A stretch of DNA of 64,000 bases from Chitinophagaceae bacterium (GTDB lineage Bacteria; Bacteroidota; Bacteroidia; Chitinophagales; Chitinophagaceae). The notes under the pieces are model-generated. The model ran no database searches. It saw only the letters and a program-made list of their open reading frames with translations, and was not told the DNA's origin. Shown in pieces: positions 7,985 through 16,774 of the stretch. Location: positions 992,001 through 1,056,000 of the forward strand of contig JALHNJ010000001.1 in assembly GCA_022843585.1 (NCBI GenBank), given 5' to 3'. Both the position numbers and the translations under genes were made by a program. Position 1 is the stretch's first letter, and each line of letters begins with the position of its first letter.

Positions 7985-10096
7985 GTGAACAAACTATTAT
8001 CTGCCTTCTCCGGCCTGTTTTTATTATTGTTGTCTTCTAACAATCTTGCCGCTCAATGTATGTATTACCCGGTTTCTTTAGAGCAACGGGTAAACAATGC
8101 CGGCTATATTGTATTGGGCCAGGTAGTGGAAAAACATACTTATGTTGATAACGCCACCGGAAATATAAACACACTAAATAAATTAAAAATAAATGCCTGG
8201 CTAAAGAACCATAGCACTGTTGAAACAGTATATGTAATAACATTAGGTGGTGTATATGGAAATAAAGCTACCCTTGTAAACCCCTCACTCCAATTAGACC
8301 AGCAGCATGAATATGTGCTGATGCTGGAAGAGGACAACCGCCTGTATGATGATAAAAATTTTCGTCGTCAAAATCCACAGGCCTTGCAATTGCTTACATA
8401 TGCAGATGCACAGGGAGCATTTGCTAACAGTAACAATGAGTATTATGATATCTCCGACAGGAGCAAAAAACAGGAGCAAGACTTTTTTCAGATGATCAAT
8501 AATTTGACAGGGCAGGTTGCAAAAAAACCTTCCGGGGAAATATTTCAATCAAGAAATCCGGTAGCTATTCCACCAAATCAAATTGAATCGATAACTACTT
8601 TTTCACCCAACCCTACACGTGGAGGAACCATTGATCCGGCTGATTTTATAACAATTACAGGTTCAGGGTTTGGTGCATCAGCAGGTAATGTATTTTTTTC
8701 CAACGCCAATGATGGAGGAGCCACTTTTACAGCTTCGGGTATTGCAAGTGATATCGTTTCTTGGGCGGATGGGAGTATAACAGTGAAAGTTGCACAAAAT
8801 GCAGGAACAGGACCTATTAATGTAAATGGAGCATTTACTTCCGGGTCATCACTTACAGTTAATTACGGCCATACAGCTATAAATTCTGATTTTTTAAATT
8901 TCCCATCAACTACACGTCAACGATATTATTTTAGGAATATGAATTCGTTAGGTGGGTATACTTACCAATACAATACTACCTCTGGTTTTGCTGCAAATAA
9001 CCCTGCAAGAGCAGCATTTGAAAGGGCATTAGTTACCTGGCGTTGCAATACCGGGATGAACTGGAGAATTGGAGCTAATACCGCTACGGGTTTTGGAGAT
9101 GATGGAGTAAATGTTGTGTTGTTTGATCCCGGACTACCGGTTGGTGTATTAGCAAGGGCTACAAGCAGGTTTGCGGGTAGTGCAATCGGCGGGTTTTGTG
9201 ACCAACAAAACACAATATGGTGCGCAGAAGAAATTGATATGCAGTTCCAGGACCCTCCTTCTGCAGGCTTTACCTGGGAGTATGGTCCGGCTACACCGTC
9301 AATTTCAGAATATGATTTTGAAACAGTGGCACTGCATGAATTAGGTCATCATCACGGGTTGCAACATGTCATCAGCCCTGGAGCAGTAATGCATTTTGCA
9401 ATAGCAAACGGTACATTTAACAGAACTCTTTCTGCCAACGATATAGCAGGTGCAAATGCTCGCCTCGCTTATTCTACTACTCCTACTTGTTTTAATCCGG
9501 CCGCATGTGGTGCGGGGCCAATGACTACGATTGGATCCGGCTCATGTAGCACTTTACCGGTAACACTTGTTTCATTTACGGGGGAAAGAATTAGTACATC
9601 TGCCAACCAACTTCAATGGTCTACCTCACAGGAACAGAATACAAAAGGTTTTTATATTCAGCACAGCAGCAATGGCATTTCATTTACAGATATTGATTTT
9701 GTTGCAGCAGCTGGTAACAGCAGCCAATTAATAAACTACGCCTACACCGATAAAAAAGCGGGGCCTTATGGATGGTTTTATAGACTTAGAATAGCAGATC
9801 TGGATGGACAAGAAAAATTTTCTTCCATCATTTTTGTAGAAGGGGATAAGACTTCGCAATGGAAAGTTTGGGCCGGAGAAGCTGGCAATAAAATTCATTT
9901 TTATAATAATACGGGTGTAGCCGATGTGGCTTCATTTAAATTGTTTGCATCAAACGGGCAACTGGTATTAGCAAGAACCATTAATTCGGGAGCAACAGAA
10001 ATTTCAACTCCCGAACTTTCAAGAGGAATTTATCACTATCAATTACTCCAAAACGGAAAATCAATTACAGGAAAATTATGGTTAGGGTCAAAATAA
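7985..10096 (+). CDS. Secreted metzincin-like zinc metalloprotease with IPT/TIG domain and T9SS type A-like tail
   Basis: 703 residues. A GTG start gives a clean signal peptide (FLLLLSSNNLAAQ); the next Met lies beyond the cleavage site. Order: N-terminal domain, an IPT/TIG domain at about 205-290 (ITITGSGFGASAGNVFF), and the catalytic domain with HELGHHHGLQH at about residues 451-461. That is the HExxHxxGxxH zinc site, with three His ligands and Glu452 as base. A Met-turn candidate VMHF follows. The last 170 or so residues have the LPVTLVSFTG and PELSRGIYHYQL pattern of a T9SS type A C-terminal domain. Expected to be secreted and to cleave extracellular protein; substrate unknown. It ends 1 nt from the convergent PorE-like gene, with no terminator between them. 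Confidence 0.85.
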   Translation: MNKLLSAFSGLFLLLLSSNNLAAQCMYYPVSLEQRVNNAGYIVLGQVVEKHTYVDNATGNINTLNKLKINAWLKNHSTVETVYVITLGGVYGNKATLVNPSLQLDQQHEYVLMLEEDNRLYDDKNFRRQNPQALQLLTYADAQGAFANSNNEYYDISDRSKKQEQDFFQMINNLTGQVAKKPSGEIFQSRNPVAIPPNQIESITTFSPNPTRGGTIDPADFITITGSGFGASAGNVFFSNANDGGATFTASGIASDIVSWADGSITVKVAQNAGTGPINVNGAFTSGSSLTVNYGHTAINSDFLNFPSTTRQRYYFRNMNSLGGYTYQYNTTSGFAANNPARAAFERALVTWRCNTGMNWRIGANTATGFGDDGVNVVLFDPGLPVGVLARATSRFAGSAIGGFCDQQNTIWCAEEIDMQFQDPPSAGFTWEYGPATPSISEYDFETVALHELGHHHGLQHVISPGAVMHFAIANGTFNRTLSANDIAGANARLAYSTTPTCFNPAACGAGPMTTIGSGSCSTLPVTLVSFTGERISTSANQLQWSTSQEQNTKGFYIQHSSNGISFTDIDFVAAAGNSSQLINYAYTDKKAGPYGWFYRLRIADLDGQEKFSSIIFVEGDKTSQWKVWAGEAGNKIHFYNNTGVADVASFKLFASNGQLVLARTINSGATEISTPELSRGIYHYQLLQNGKSITGKLWLGSK

Positions 10097-10097
10097 A

Positions 10098-12011
10098 TTA
10101 CTGACTTATAATTTTCATTTCTGTTCTGCGGTTTAATGCACGGCCTTCTTCTGTTTTATTATCAGCAACAGGTTTGGTTTCACCATAACCTTTTGCAATT
10201 AATCTTGCGGCAGGTATGTTTTTAGTAGCGAGGTAATTGATCACCGCCTTGGCCCGGTTATTACTCAGTGCAAGATTATCCGCAGGCTTTCCAACATTAT
10301 CAGTATGTCCACCGATCTCAATTTTAATAGTCGGGTTTTCAGTAAGTAGTTGAACCAGTTTGTCAAGCTCTGCCTGTGATTCTGTTTTTAATTCAAACTT
10401 ATTTACATCAAAGAAAATATTTTTTAGCACTATGCTTGCATTCGCTTCTATCGGTTGCAGCGGTATGTCTTTTTGATATGTTGAATCAGGAGAAACGCCA
10501 CTCATTAAAAAATTATCAGAGAAAAATAAATAACCCTGTCGATTTACATTGAAGGCATAATCTTTTCCCACAGGCAGTGTAATAAAATAATTGCCGGTTT
10601 CATCCGTTTGCACTTTTGTAATTACCTGGTTGCTAGCAAGGTCAATCAATTCAACAGATGAGGGTAAACCTTTTGTTGTTTTTTTATCAAACACTTGTCC
10701 TTTTACCCATAGTGTTTTATAGGGGCGAACATTTACTGGTAGTTCAAAACTATAAATATCATGTCCGCCTTTTGAATCACTTCGGTCGCTGGCATAGTAA
10801 GCGGTTACACCATCAGCAGCAATAAATAAAGTGCCTTCATCATTAATAGTATTGATAGGGTACCCCATATTCATGGGTTTGCTCCAAACACCGCCGGGTC
10901 CTTTTCTTGCATAAAACAAATCATTGCCACCATAGCCCTGCAATCCATTGGATACAAAATATAATGTTTGATTATCGGCATGAATGAAAGGACATTGATC
11001 GTCGCCTGTTGTATTAATTTCTGGTCCAAGATTTTCTGCTTCACCCCAACGGCCATTGGCTTGCATACGGCAAACATAAATATCACTTCCGCCATAACCG
11101 CCCATACGGCGGCTGGCAAAATAGAGTTCTCTTTTATCAGGAGATAAACAAGGTTGCGAATCCCATTGATCGGAATTTACTCTTCCACCAAGATTGGTTG
11201 CTTCACTCCAGCCGGTTGGCGTTAAATAGGAAATATAAATATCAAAATTGCCAAACCCCTGCGGACGGCCATTGGCAGTAAACACCAGCCATTGCCCGTC
11301 TTGAGAAATGTTTTGTCCCGCTTCATTTTGAGGGGTGTTTACATCGCCCTTTAATGGTTGTGCTTTATCCCATCCATCTTTTGTTTGTGTACTCGAAAAA
11401 AAATCTTCGTTGTAGTTATTTAGCCTTCTTGTAAAAACAAATTCTTTTCCATCTATACTTACCGAAGGAAAATATTCTGGCTCGCTGGTGTTAATGTTGC
11501 CACCAACATTCTGCGGTGCAAACACATAATTTTTATTAGTGTTCTTTTTAGCAAAGTCAACAGCAAATTCGTAAGATTTTTTTCTAAACTCTGCAGCTTT
11601 ATAAGTAGATGAACCTTTTGGTGGATTTTTATTCAGCAGTTCATTGATAGCAAACAATGCTTTATCAAATTCACCCTGCCCTGCAAGATTGATGGAGTAA
11701 GGAAGTTTATATTCTATTGTATAATTAGAATCAATTAAAAATGCTTTCTCGTAATATTCAGTACTGCTTTTATAACTTTTTAATTGCCCATACACACCAG
11801 CCAATGAAAGATAAGCGTCTGCATATTTTTTATCGATCTCAATACATTTTAAAAGCATACCTGCGGCACTGGCTAAATTGCCATCCTGTGCTCTCTCCAA
11901 TGCCTGGTTGTATAAATCAACCGCTTTCTTGTTTACTTTTTCAGGATCGTATTGCGAAAATGCAGCGTTGAAGAAAAAAGAAAGGGCTGCAAAAAGAAGA
12001 AGTTTTTTCAT
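10098..12011 (-). CDS. PorE-like protein: TPR, PD40 propeller, carboxypeptidase-regulatory and OmpA domains
   Basis: 637 residues with signal peptide (FFNAAFSQ). TPR repeats at about 25-130, then five or so PD40/WD40-like blades (CLSPDKRELYFASRR and similar), a CarboxypepD_reg-like beta-sandwich at about 430-510, and an OmpA_C peptidoglycan-binding domain at about 530-637 (IGGHTDNVGKPADNLALSNNRA). This order is that of Porphyromonas PorE, a T9SS component that links the secretion complex to peptidoglycan. Assignment as PorE is by architecture only; many Bacteroidetes carry several such paralogues. It lies next to a T9SS-type protease and near two T9SS type B proteins. Confidence 0.85.
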   Translation of the reverse strand: MKKLLLFAALSFFFNAAFSQYDPEKVNKKAVDLYNQALERAQDGNLASAAGMLLKCIEIDKKYADAYLSLAGVYGQLKSYKSSTEYYEKAFLIDSNYTIEYKLPYSINLAGQGEFDKALFAINELLNKNPPKGSSTYKAAEFRKKSYEFAVDFAKKNTNKNYVFAPQNVGGNINTSEPEYFPSVSIDGKEFVFTRRLNNYNEDFFSSTQTKDGWDKAQPLKGDVNTPQNEAGQNISQDGQWLVFTANGRPQGFGNFDIYISYLTPTGWSEATNLGGRVNSDQWDSQPCLSPDKRELYFASRRMGGYGGSDIYVCRMQANGRWGEAENLGPEINTTGDDQCPFIHADNQTLYFVSNGLQGYGGNDLFYARKGPGGVWSKPMNMGYPINTINDEGTLFIAADGVTAYYASDRSDSKGGHDIYSFELPVNVRPYKTLWVKGQVFDKKTTKGLPSSVELIDLASNQVITKVQTDETGNYFITLPVGKDYAFNVNRQGYLFFSDNFLMSGVSPDSTYQKDIPLQPIEANASIVLKNIFFDVNKFELKTESQAELDKLVQLLTENPTIKIEIGGHTDNVGKPADNLALSNNRAKAVINYLATKNIPAARLIAKGYGETKPVADNKTEEGRALNRRTEMKIISQ

Positions 12012-12111
12012 TGATATAAGATTGGAGATTCTATAACGAAGCTACTCGAAATTTATTCCGCATCGAAGAAGAAAATGTTAAACAGAAGGTTGCTTACAAG
12101 TTGCCAGGGAT

Positions 12112-12735
12112 TTACGGCACATTAATATACTTGTGTATCTGTAAACTAAGCTCCCATTTTGGGTTGTTCTTAATATAATCAATAATAAGCGGAGTTATCT
12201 GAGCTGCTTTATCCCACTCAGGTTGCAGGTATAACTTGCAGGAAGAAGAAACTTGCGCTGCATATTTTTCGGCCCAGTCAAAATCAGATGTATTAAAAAC
12301 CACCACTTTTAATTCGTTAGCATGCGGCAAAACACCGGGTAATGGTGCTTTAAATTTTTTGGGCGATAAACAAATCCAATCCCAATTTCCACTTAGCGGA
12401 TGGGCACCCGATGTTTCTATATTGGTTTGCAATCCTGCTTCTTTTAATGCAGCAGTTAATGCATCTAAATTATGCATCAGCGGTTCACCACCGGTAATAA
12501 CAACTATTTCAGTCGGCGTCCTTTTTATTGCATCAATCAAACTTTGTATTTCATACTTGGGGTGTTTTTCAGCATCCCAACTTTCTTTTACATCGCACCA
12601 TACACAACCAACATCGCAACCGCTCAGGCGAATAAAATAAGCAGCTTTACCCTGGTGATAGCCTTCTCCTTGTAATGTATAAAAATGCTCCATCACTGGT
12701 AATGCAGTAGTTGTATGGCCTATAGTTTCTTTCAT
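12112..12735 (-). CDS. queE: 7-carboxy-7-deazaguanine synthase (radical SAM)
   Basis: Converts 6-carboxytetrahydropterin to 7-carboxy-7-deazaguanine, the ring-contraction step toward queuosine. 207 residues, typical of the short QueE form. The cluster motif CDVGCVWC puts the iron-sulfur ligands at Cys40, Cys44 and Cys47. The SAM-binding GGEP motif follows (ITGGEPLMH). The substrate-side N-terminus EHFYTLQGEG is conserved. It lies 34 nt downstream of folD on the same strand, separated only by a GC-rich hairpin element, so the two are probably co-transcribed. Confidence 0.93.
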   Translation of the reverse strand: MKETIGHTTTALPVMEHFYTLQGEGYHQGKAAYFIRLSGCDVGCVWCDVKESWDAEKHPKYEIQSLIDAIKRTPTEIVVITGGEPLMHNLDALTAALKEAGLQTNIETSGAHPLSGNWDWICLSPKKFKAPLPGVLPHANELKVVVFNTSDFDWAEKYAAQVSSSCKLYLQPEWDKAAQITPLIIDYIKNNPKWELSLQIHKYINVP

Positions 12736-12746
12736 GAAATTTTCTT

Positions 12747-12772
12747 ACTCCCCATTAGGGGCTTGGGGTCTA
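12747..12772 (-). repeat. Dispersed CCCCAAGCCCC element between folD and queE
   Basis: Minus strand reads ACCCCAAGCCCCTAATGGGG, giving a CCCC-TAAT-GGGG hairpin (stem 12750-12753 with 12758-12761). The folD stop TAG abuts it. It shares the CCCCAA-R-CCCCT core with the insert in the E1 dehydrogenase at 28415-28468. Confidence 0.6.
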
Positions 12773-13645
12773 ATTCTTCATTCTGCAAGAGTGATAAGTA
12801 TTTTTTAGCAACGCAGCAATTGTCATTGGACCTACACCACCCGGCACAGGTGTTATCCAGGAACATTTTGCTGACACTTCATCAAAGGCAACATCGCCTT
12901 TTAATTTGAAGCCACTTTTTTTAGCAGTGTCTTCTACTCTTGTAATACCTACATCAATAACCACAGCACCTTCTTTTACCATTTCGGCAGTTACAAATTC
13001 AGGTTTGCCCAATGCGGCCACAATTATATCTGCCTGCAAACAAATTTCTTTTAGATTGTGTGTATGCGAATGACAAATAGTAACCGTACAATTGCCAGGA
13101 TTTGTATTGGCACTTAATAAAATACTCATGGGTCTTCCTACTATATTACTGCGTCCAACAACTACAGCATGTTTTCCTTTGGTGTCAATTTTATAATGCT
13201 TTAGTAATAGCATAATGCCATGCGGTGTAGCAGGAATAAAAGTGGGCAGATTTTGTACCATTCGCCCCACACTTACAGGATGAAAGCCATCCACATCTTT
13301 ATCCGGGTCGATGGCGTTAATCACTTCTTCGTCGGAAATATGTTTGGGTAACGGAAGTTGCACTAATATTCCATCAATATCAGGGTCAGTATTTAATTCC
13401 TCTATTTTATCCAGTAGTTTGTTTGCAGAAATGTCGTTTTCAAAACGTATCAGTGTAGACTTGAAACCCGATTCATCACAAGCTTTTACTTTGGCGGCCA
13501 CATAGGTTTCACTTGCTCCGTTAGAGCCCACCAAAATAGCAGCGAGGTGCGGTACTTTTTTCCCTTCAGCCGCTAACTGTGCCACATCAATTTTCAATTC
13601 ATCTTTTATTGCCTGGGCAGCTTTTTTCCCATCTAAAATTTGCAT
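12770..13645 (-). CDS. folD: Bifunctional methylene-THF dehydrogenase / methenyl-THF cyclohydrolase
   Basis: Interconverts 5,10-methylene-THF and 10-formyl-THF with NADP+, supplying one-carbon units for purines and fMet. 291 residues. The catalytic lysine is in [13 protein letters not shown], the conserved [10 protein letters not shown] loop follows, and the NADP site is [16 protein letters not shown]. The C-terminal [15 protein letters not shown] is diagnostic. I use ATG at 13645. An in-frame upstream start at 13669 would include the -7 box TACCTTTG (13657-13650) as coding sequence and add eight unconserved residues. The ATG is 4 nt after the box, so expression is likely leaderless. Confidence 0.96.
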   Translation of the reverse strand: MQILDGKKAAQAIKDELKIDVAQLAAEGKKVPHLAAILVGSNGASETYVAAKVKACDESGFKSTLIRFENDISANKLLDKIEELNTDPDIDGILVQLPLPKHISDEEVINAIDPDKDVDGFHPVSVGRMVQNLPTFIPATPHGIMLLLKHYKIDTKGKHAVVVGRSNIVGRPMSILLSANTNPGNCTVTICHSHTHNLKEICLQADIIVAALGKPEFVTAEMVKEGAVVIDVGITRVEDTAKKSGFKLKGDVAFDEVSAKCSWITPVPGGVGPMTIAALLKNTYHSCRMKN

Positions 13646-13649
13646 GGCG

Positions 13650-13657
13650 CAAAGGTA
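13650..13657 (-). promoter_or_regulatory. folD -7 box, leaderless arrangement
   Basis: TACCTTTG then CGCC then ATG on the minus strand. A TTTC 21 nt upstream is a near match to the -33 TTTG. Confidence 0.65.
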
Positions 13658-13723
13658 AGCGGTTAGCATCTTTTTTTTGAAACGAAAAGCTATACTTGTA
13701 ACTTACTTTTAAAATTAAAATGC

Positions 13724-14554
13724 TTGGGAAAAATCAGTAATTGCTTATGTGTGATTGCATTGCTGGCAGGTATTACAGCCTCCGGCCAAACACTACGCCG
13801 TCCTATTGCCGCCAGTTACACAGGTCTTGGTGCATACAGTGTTAATCATGCAGATGTTTTTTCTTTTACAGCTAATCAGGCATCGCTGGCCCAATTAAAA
13901 AATACTGCGGTTGGAGTGTATGGAGAAAGAAGGTTTTTATTAGCCGAGCTAAATAGTTATACCGCTGCTGCTGCTGTTACAACCAGCTCTGGCAATTTCG
14001 GTTTAAAAGCAATGTATTCCGGGTTTAGTGATTATAATGAAACACAAATAGGATTGGCCTATGGAAGAAAATTGGGAAAGAAAGTAGACATCGGGGCACA
14101 GTTTAATTATAATGGAATAAGCGTTGCTGGTTATGGCAATGCGACCGCTATTAGTTTTGAATTGGGAACCATATTACATATTACAGACAGGCTACATGCA
14201 GGTGTACATGTAAACAACCCGGTTGGAGGAAAATTTGGGAAAACACAGGAAGAGAAATTGTCATCGGTTTACACTGCCGGGTTTGGATATGAAGCATCGG
14301 AGAAATTTTTCGTCAGTATTGAATTGCAAAAAGAAGAAGATCAGCCAATCAACGTAAATGCAGGGATGCAGTATAAATTTATTCCGCAACTATTGGCAAG
14401 AGTGGGAGTATCATCCGCCACTTCTTCGGGTTGGATCGGAATAGGTTTAATGCTTCAATCCTTTCGGTTGGATATAACCACCAGTTACCATCAGCAATTA
14501 GGTGTTACTCCCGGCCTATTACTGATTTATAATTTTAATGGCAATAAAAATTGA
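13724..14554 (+). CDS. Outer-membrane beta-barrel protein (PorV/UPF0164-like)
   Basis: 276 residues from a TTG start. An ATG at 13720 is out of frame and stops after six codons. Signal peptide of about 20 residues ends ITASGQ. The rest is alternating-residue amphipathic strands rich in Gly, Tyr and Phe (TAAAAVTTSSGNFGLKAMYS, GIGLMLQSFRLDITT), ending YNFNGNK, which reads as a 12-14-strand barrel. No catalytic motif. The stop overlaps the start of the next gene (TTGA), implying translational coupling and a joint role. Similarity to PorV/PorQ-type barrels is impressionistic; function unknown. Confidence 0.75.
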   Translation: MGKISNCLCVIALLAGITASGQTLRRPIAASYTGLGAYSVNHADVFSFTANQASLAQLKNTAVGVYGERRFLLAELNSYTAAAAVTTSSGNFGLKAMYSGFSDYNETQIGLAYGRKLGKKVDIGAQFNYNGISVAGYGNATAISFELGTILHITDRLHAGVHVNNPVGGKFGKTQEEKLSSVYTAGFGYEASEKFFVSIELQKEEDQPINVNAGMQYKFIPQLLARVGVSSATSSGWIGIGLMLQSFRLDITTSYHQQLGVTPGLLLIYNFNGNKN

Positions 14555-16599
14555 AAAAAGTATTGACGATACTGCTGATGGCAGTGGCGATTCACTACTC
14601 ATCTTTCATTGTGGCACAGGAAATTCCTTTCAGTGCTGAGCAACAATTAGAAAACTTGACGGATGCTACGGAGGAAGAAACAGAAGATGATACTTACTTG
14701 CAGGATCTCGAACAATTTCGTAAAAACCCGATCAATTTAAATACAGCGGATGCAGATGAATTAAAACAATTGCGGGTATTAACAGATCTGCAAATAGTAA
14801 ACCTGGTGATATATAGAAATTTGCTGGGTCGTTTTATTCATATTTATGAATTGCAGGCAGTGCCTGTATGGGATGTATTTACCATCCGAAAAATTATTCC
14901 ATTTGTAATAGTGGCCACACCGGTTGCTCTTTCTACAGATATTAAAAAAAGATTTTCCGAAGGAGACCATAGTTTATTGTTACGGCTAACACAAGTATTG
15001 GAAAAAGCAAGAGGATTTGATAAATCAACCTCCGGTACAAAATACTTGGGTAGTCCGCAGCGACTATTTATGCGCTATCGCTACAACTATAAAAATTTAT
15101 TGCAGTTTGGTGTAGTGGGTGATAAAGATGCCGGGGAACAATTTTTCAAGGGCAAACAAAACAAAGGGTTTGATTTTTATTCCTTTCATCTCTTTGCAAG
15201 AAAGATCGGAGCGATTCAGGCACTGGCTATTGGTGATTTTACAGTTAATATGGGGCAGGGGCTTATTCAATGGCAAGGACTTGCATTTAAAAAAAGTGTA
15301 GATGTAATGGGAGTAAAGCGGCAATCCGCAATTTTGCGGCCCTACAATTCCGCCGGTGAATTTTATTTTCACCGGGGTGCCGGCATCACTATCCAAAAAA
15401 ATAAAATTCAGGCAACGATGTTTGCTTCTATTAGGAAGCTAAGTGCTAACTTTGTGGCTGATACAGTAAATAACGAGGATTTTATTTCTTCTTTTCTTAC
15501 CTCAGGCTATAATCGTACGGCCAGTGAAGTAGCAGATAAAAATAATCTTACACAAACAGCTGCAGGTGGAAATATTACCTACAAAAGCAACCGCTGGCAT
15601 ATTGGTGTAAACGGTATCTACTATAATTTTTCATTGCCGGTACAAAAAAGAGATGAGCCATATAATTTATATGCCATCAGTGGTAGCAACTGGTATAATG
15701 TTAGTATTGATTATAGCTACACGTACAAAAACCTTCATTTCTTTGGCGAAGCAGCCGCAGATAAAAATTTAAACAAAGCGTTTATTAATGGGGCATTAAT
15801 AAGTGTGGATCCAAGAGTAGATATATCTTTTGTGCAAAGAACAATTAATAAAGCCTACCAGGCGGTTAATGGTAATGCATTTACCGAAAATACTTTTCCT
15901 ACAAATGAAACTGGTTTTTATGCAGGTATTATAATTCGACCTGCTGCTGCATGGCGGTTTGATGCCTATGCTGATCTGTACCAATTTCCCTGGTTAAAGT
16001 TCCTGGTGGATGCACCGAGCAGCGGTAAGGATTTCCTGGCACAACTTACCTATACACCTTACCGGGGTGTAGAAATTTACACGAGATTCAGAACAGAAAC
16101 AAAACAAACAAATCAGCCCGACAATACTACAACCACCAATTTCCTGGTAAAAATTCCAAGGCAAAGCTGGAGAACACAGGTAAGCTATAAACTTCACCCA
16201 TCCATTACGCTTCGAAACAGAACAGAGCTGCTTTGGTATGATAACAGGGGTGCAAATAAAGAAACCGGCTTCCTTTCCTATGTAGATTTTCTTTACAAAC
16301 CCATGCTGGCGCCATATTCCGGGGTGTTGCGGCTTCAATATTTTGAAACGGAGGGTTATAACTCACGGATATATGCATATGAGAATGATGTCTTATATGG
16401 CTATTCGATACCAGCTTTTTTTGACAAAGGCTTCCGCTATTACCTCACTCTCAACTACGATCTCACTAAAAAACTGTCTTTCTGGCTTCGGCTGGCACAA
16501 ACCATTTATCAAAACAGGACTTCCGTAGGGTCCGGATTGGATGAGATTAAAGGTAACCGACGAACGGAAATAAAACTCCAAAGCAGGTGGATTTTTTAG
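14551..16599 (+). CDS. Helix-hairpin-helix (ComEA-like) domain protein with a large C-terminal outer-membrane barrel
   Basis: 682 residues, TTG start overlapping the upstream stop by 4 nt. Signal peptide ends SFIVAQ. At about 50-115 there is a ComEA-type helix-hairpin-helix region (NPINLNTADADELKQL, then LGRFIHIYELQAV), a DNA-binding fold in competence proteins. From about 130 to the end the sequence is beta-barrel-like, with repeated aromatic strands (WFRxDAYADLYQFPWLKF-type) and a C-terminal Trp-Ile-Phe ending typical of BAM substrates. A barrel carrying a periplasmic HhH domain suggests nucleic-acid handling at the outer membrane, but this is inference. dprA, another transformation gene, lies 6 kb away. 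Confidence 0.75.
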   Translation: MKKVLTILLMAVAIHYSSFIVAQEIPFSAEQQLENLTDATEEETEDDTYLQDLEQFRKNPINLNTADADELKQLRVLTDLQIVNLVIYRNLLGRFIHIYELQAVPVWDVFTIRKIIPFVIVATPVALSTDIKKRFSEGDHSLLLRLTQVLEKARGFDKSTSGTKYLGSPQRLFMRYRYNYKNLLQFGVVGDKDAGEQFFKGKQNKGFDFYSFHLFARKIGAIQALAIGDFTVNMGQGLIQWQGLAFKKSVDVMGVKRQSAILRPYNSAGEFYFHRGAGITIQKNKIQATMFASIRKLSANFVADTVNNEDFISSFLTSGYNRTASEVADKNNLTQTAAGGNITYKSNRWHIGVNGIYYNFSLPVQKRDEPYNLYAISGSNWYNVSIDYSYTYKNLHFFGEAAADKNLNKAFINGALISVDPRVDISFVQRTINKAYQAVNGNAFTENTFPTNETGFYAGIIIRPAAAWRFDAYADLYQFPWLKFLVDAPSSGKDFLAQLTYTPYRGVEIYTRFRTETKQTNQPDNTTTTNFLVKIPRQSWRTQVSYKLHPSITLRNRTELLWYDNRGANKETGFLSYVDFLYKPMLAPYSGVLRLQYFETEGYNSRIYAYENDVLYGYSIPAFFDKGFRYYLTLNYDLTKKLSFWLRLAQTIYQNRTSVGSGLDEIKGNRRTEIKLQSRWIF

Positions 16600-16774
16600 G
16601 TATAAAGTGAAGAAACACAACATTTTTTTTTGTTTTTAAACTAATTGTTAAAAATTTTTTTACATTGCGGCAGCATTTTCAAAGCCATCCGTGTCTTTAT
16701 TTGCGACCCTTACCCTGAAAATTGACGGTTTTACCTGATAATCAACGTATTTAAATTTAAAAATTAACGTTAAC

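Noticed and set aside
13646-13669. Longer folD from an upstream in-frame start
   Set aside because: Would translate the TACCTTTG box; the ATG at 13645 matches the family start.
16600-16774. ECF sigma/anti-sigma control of the SusCD operon
   Set aside because: No such genes upstream and the receptor lacks an STN domain.
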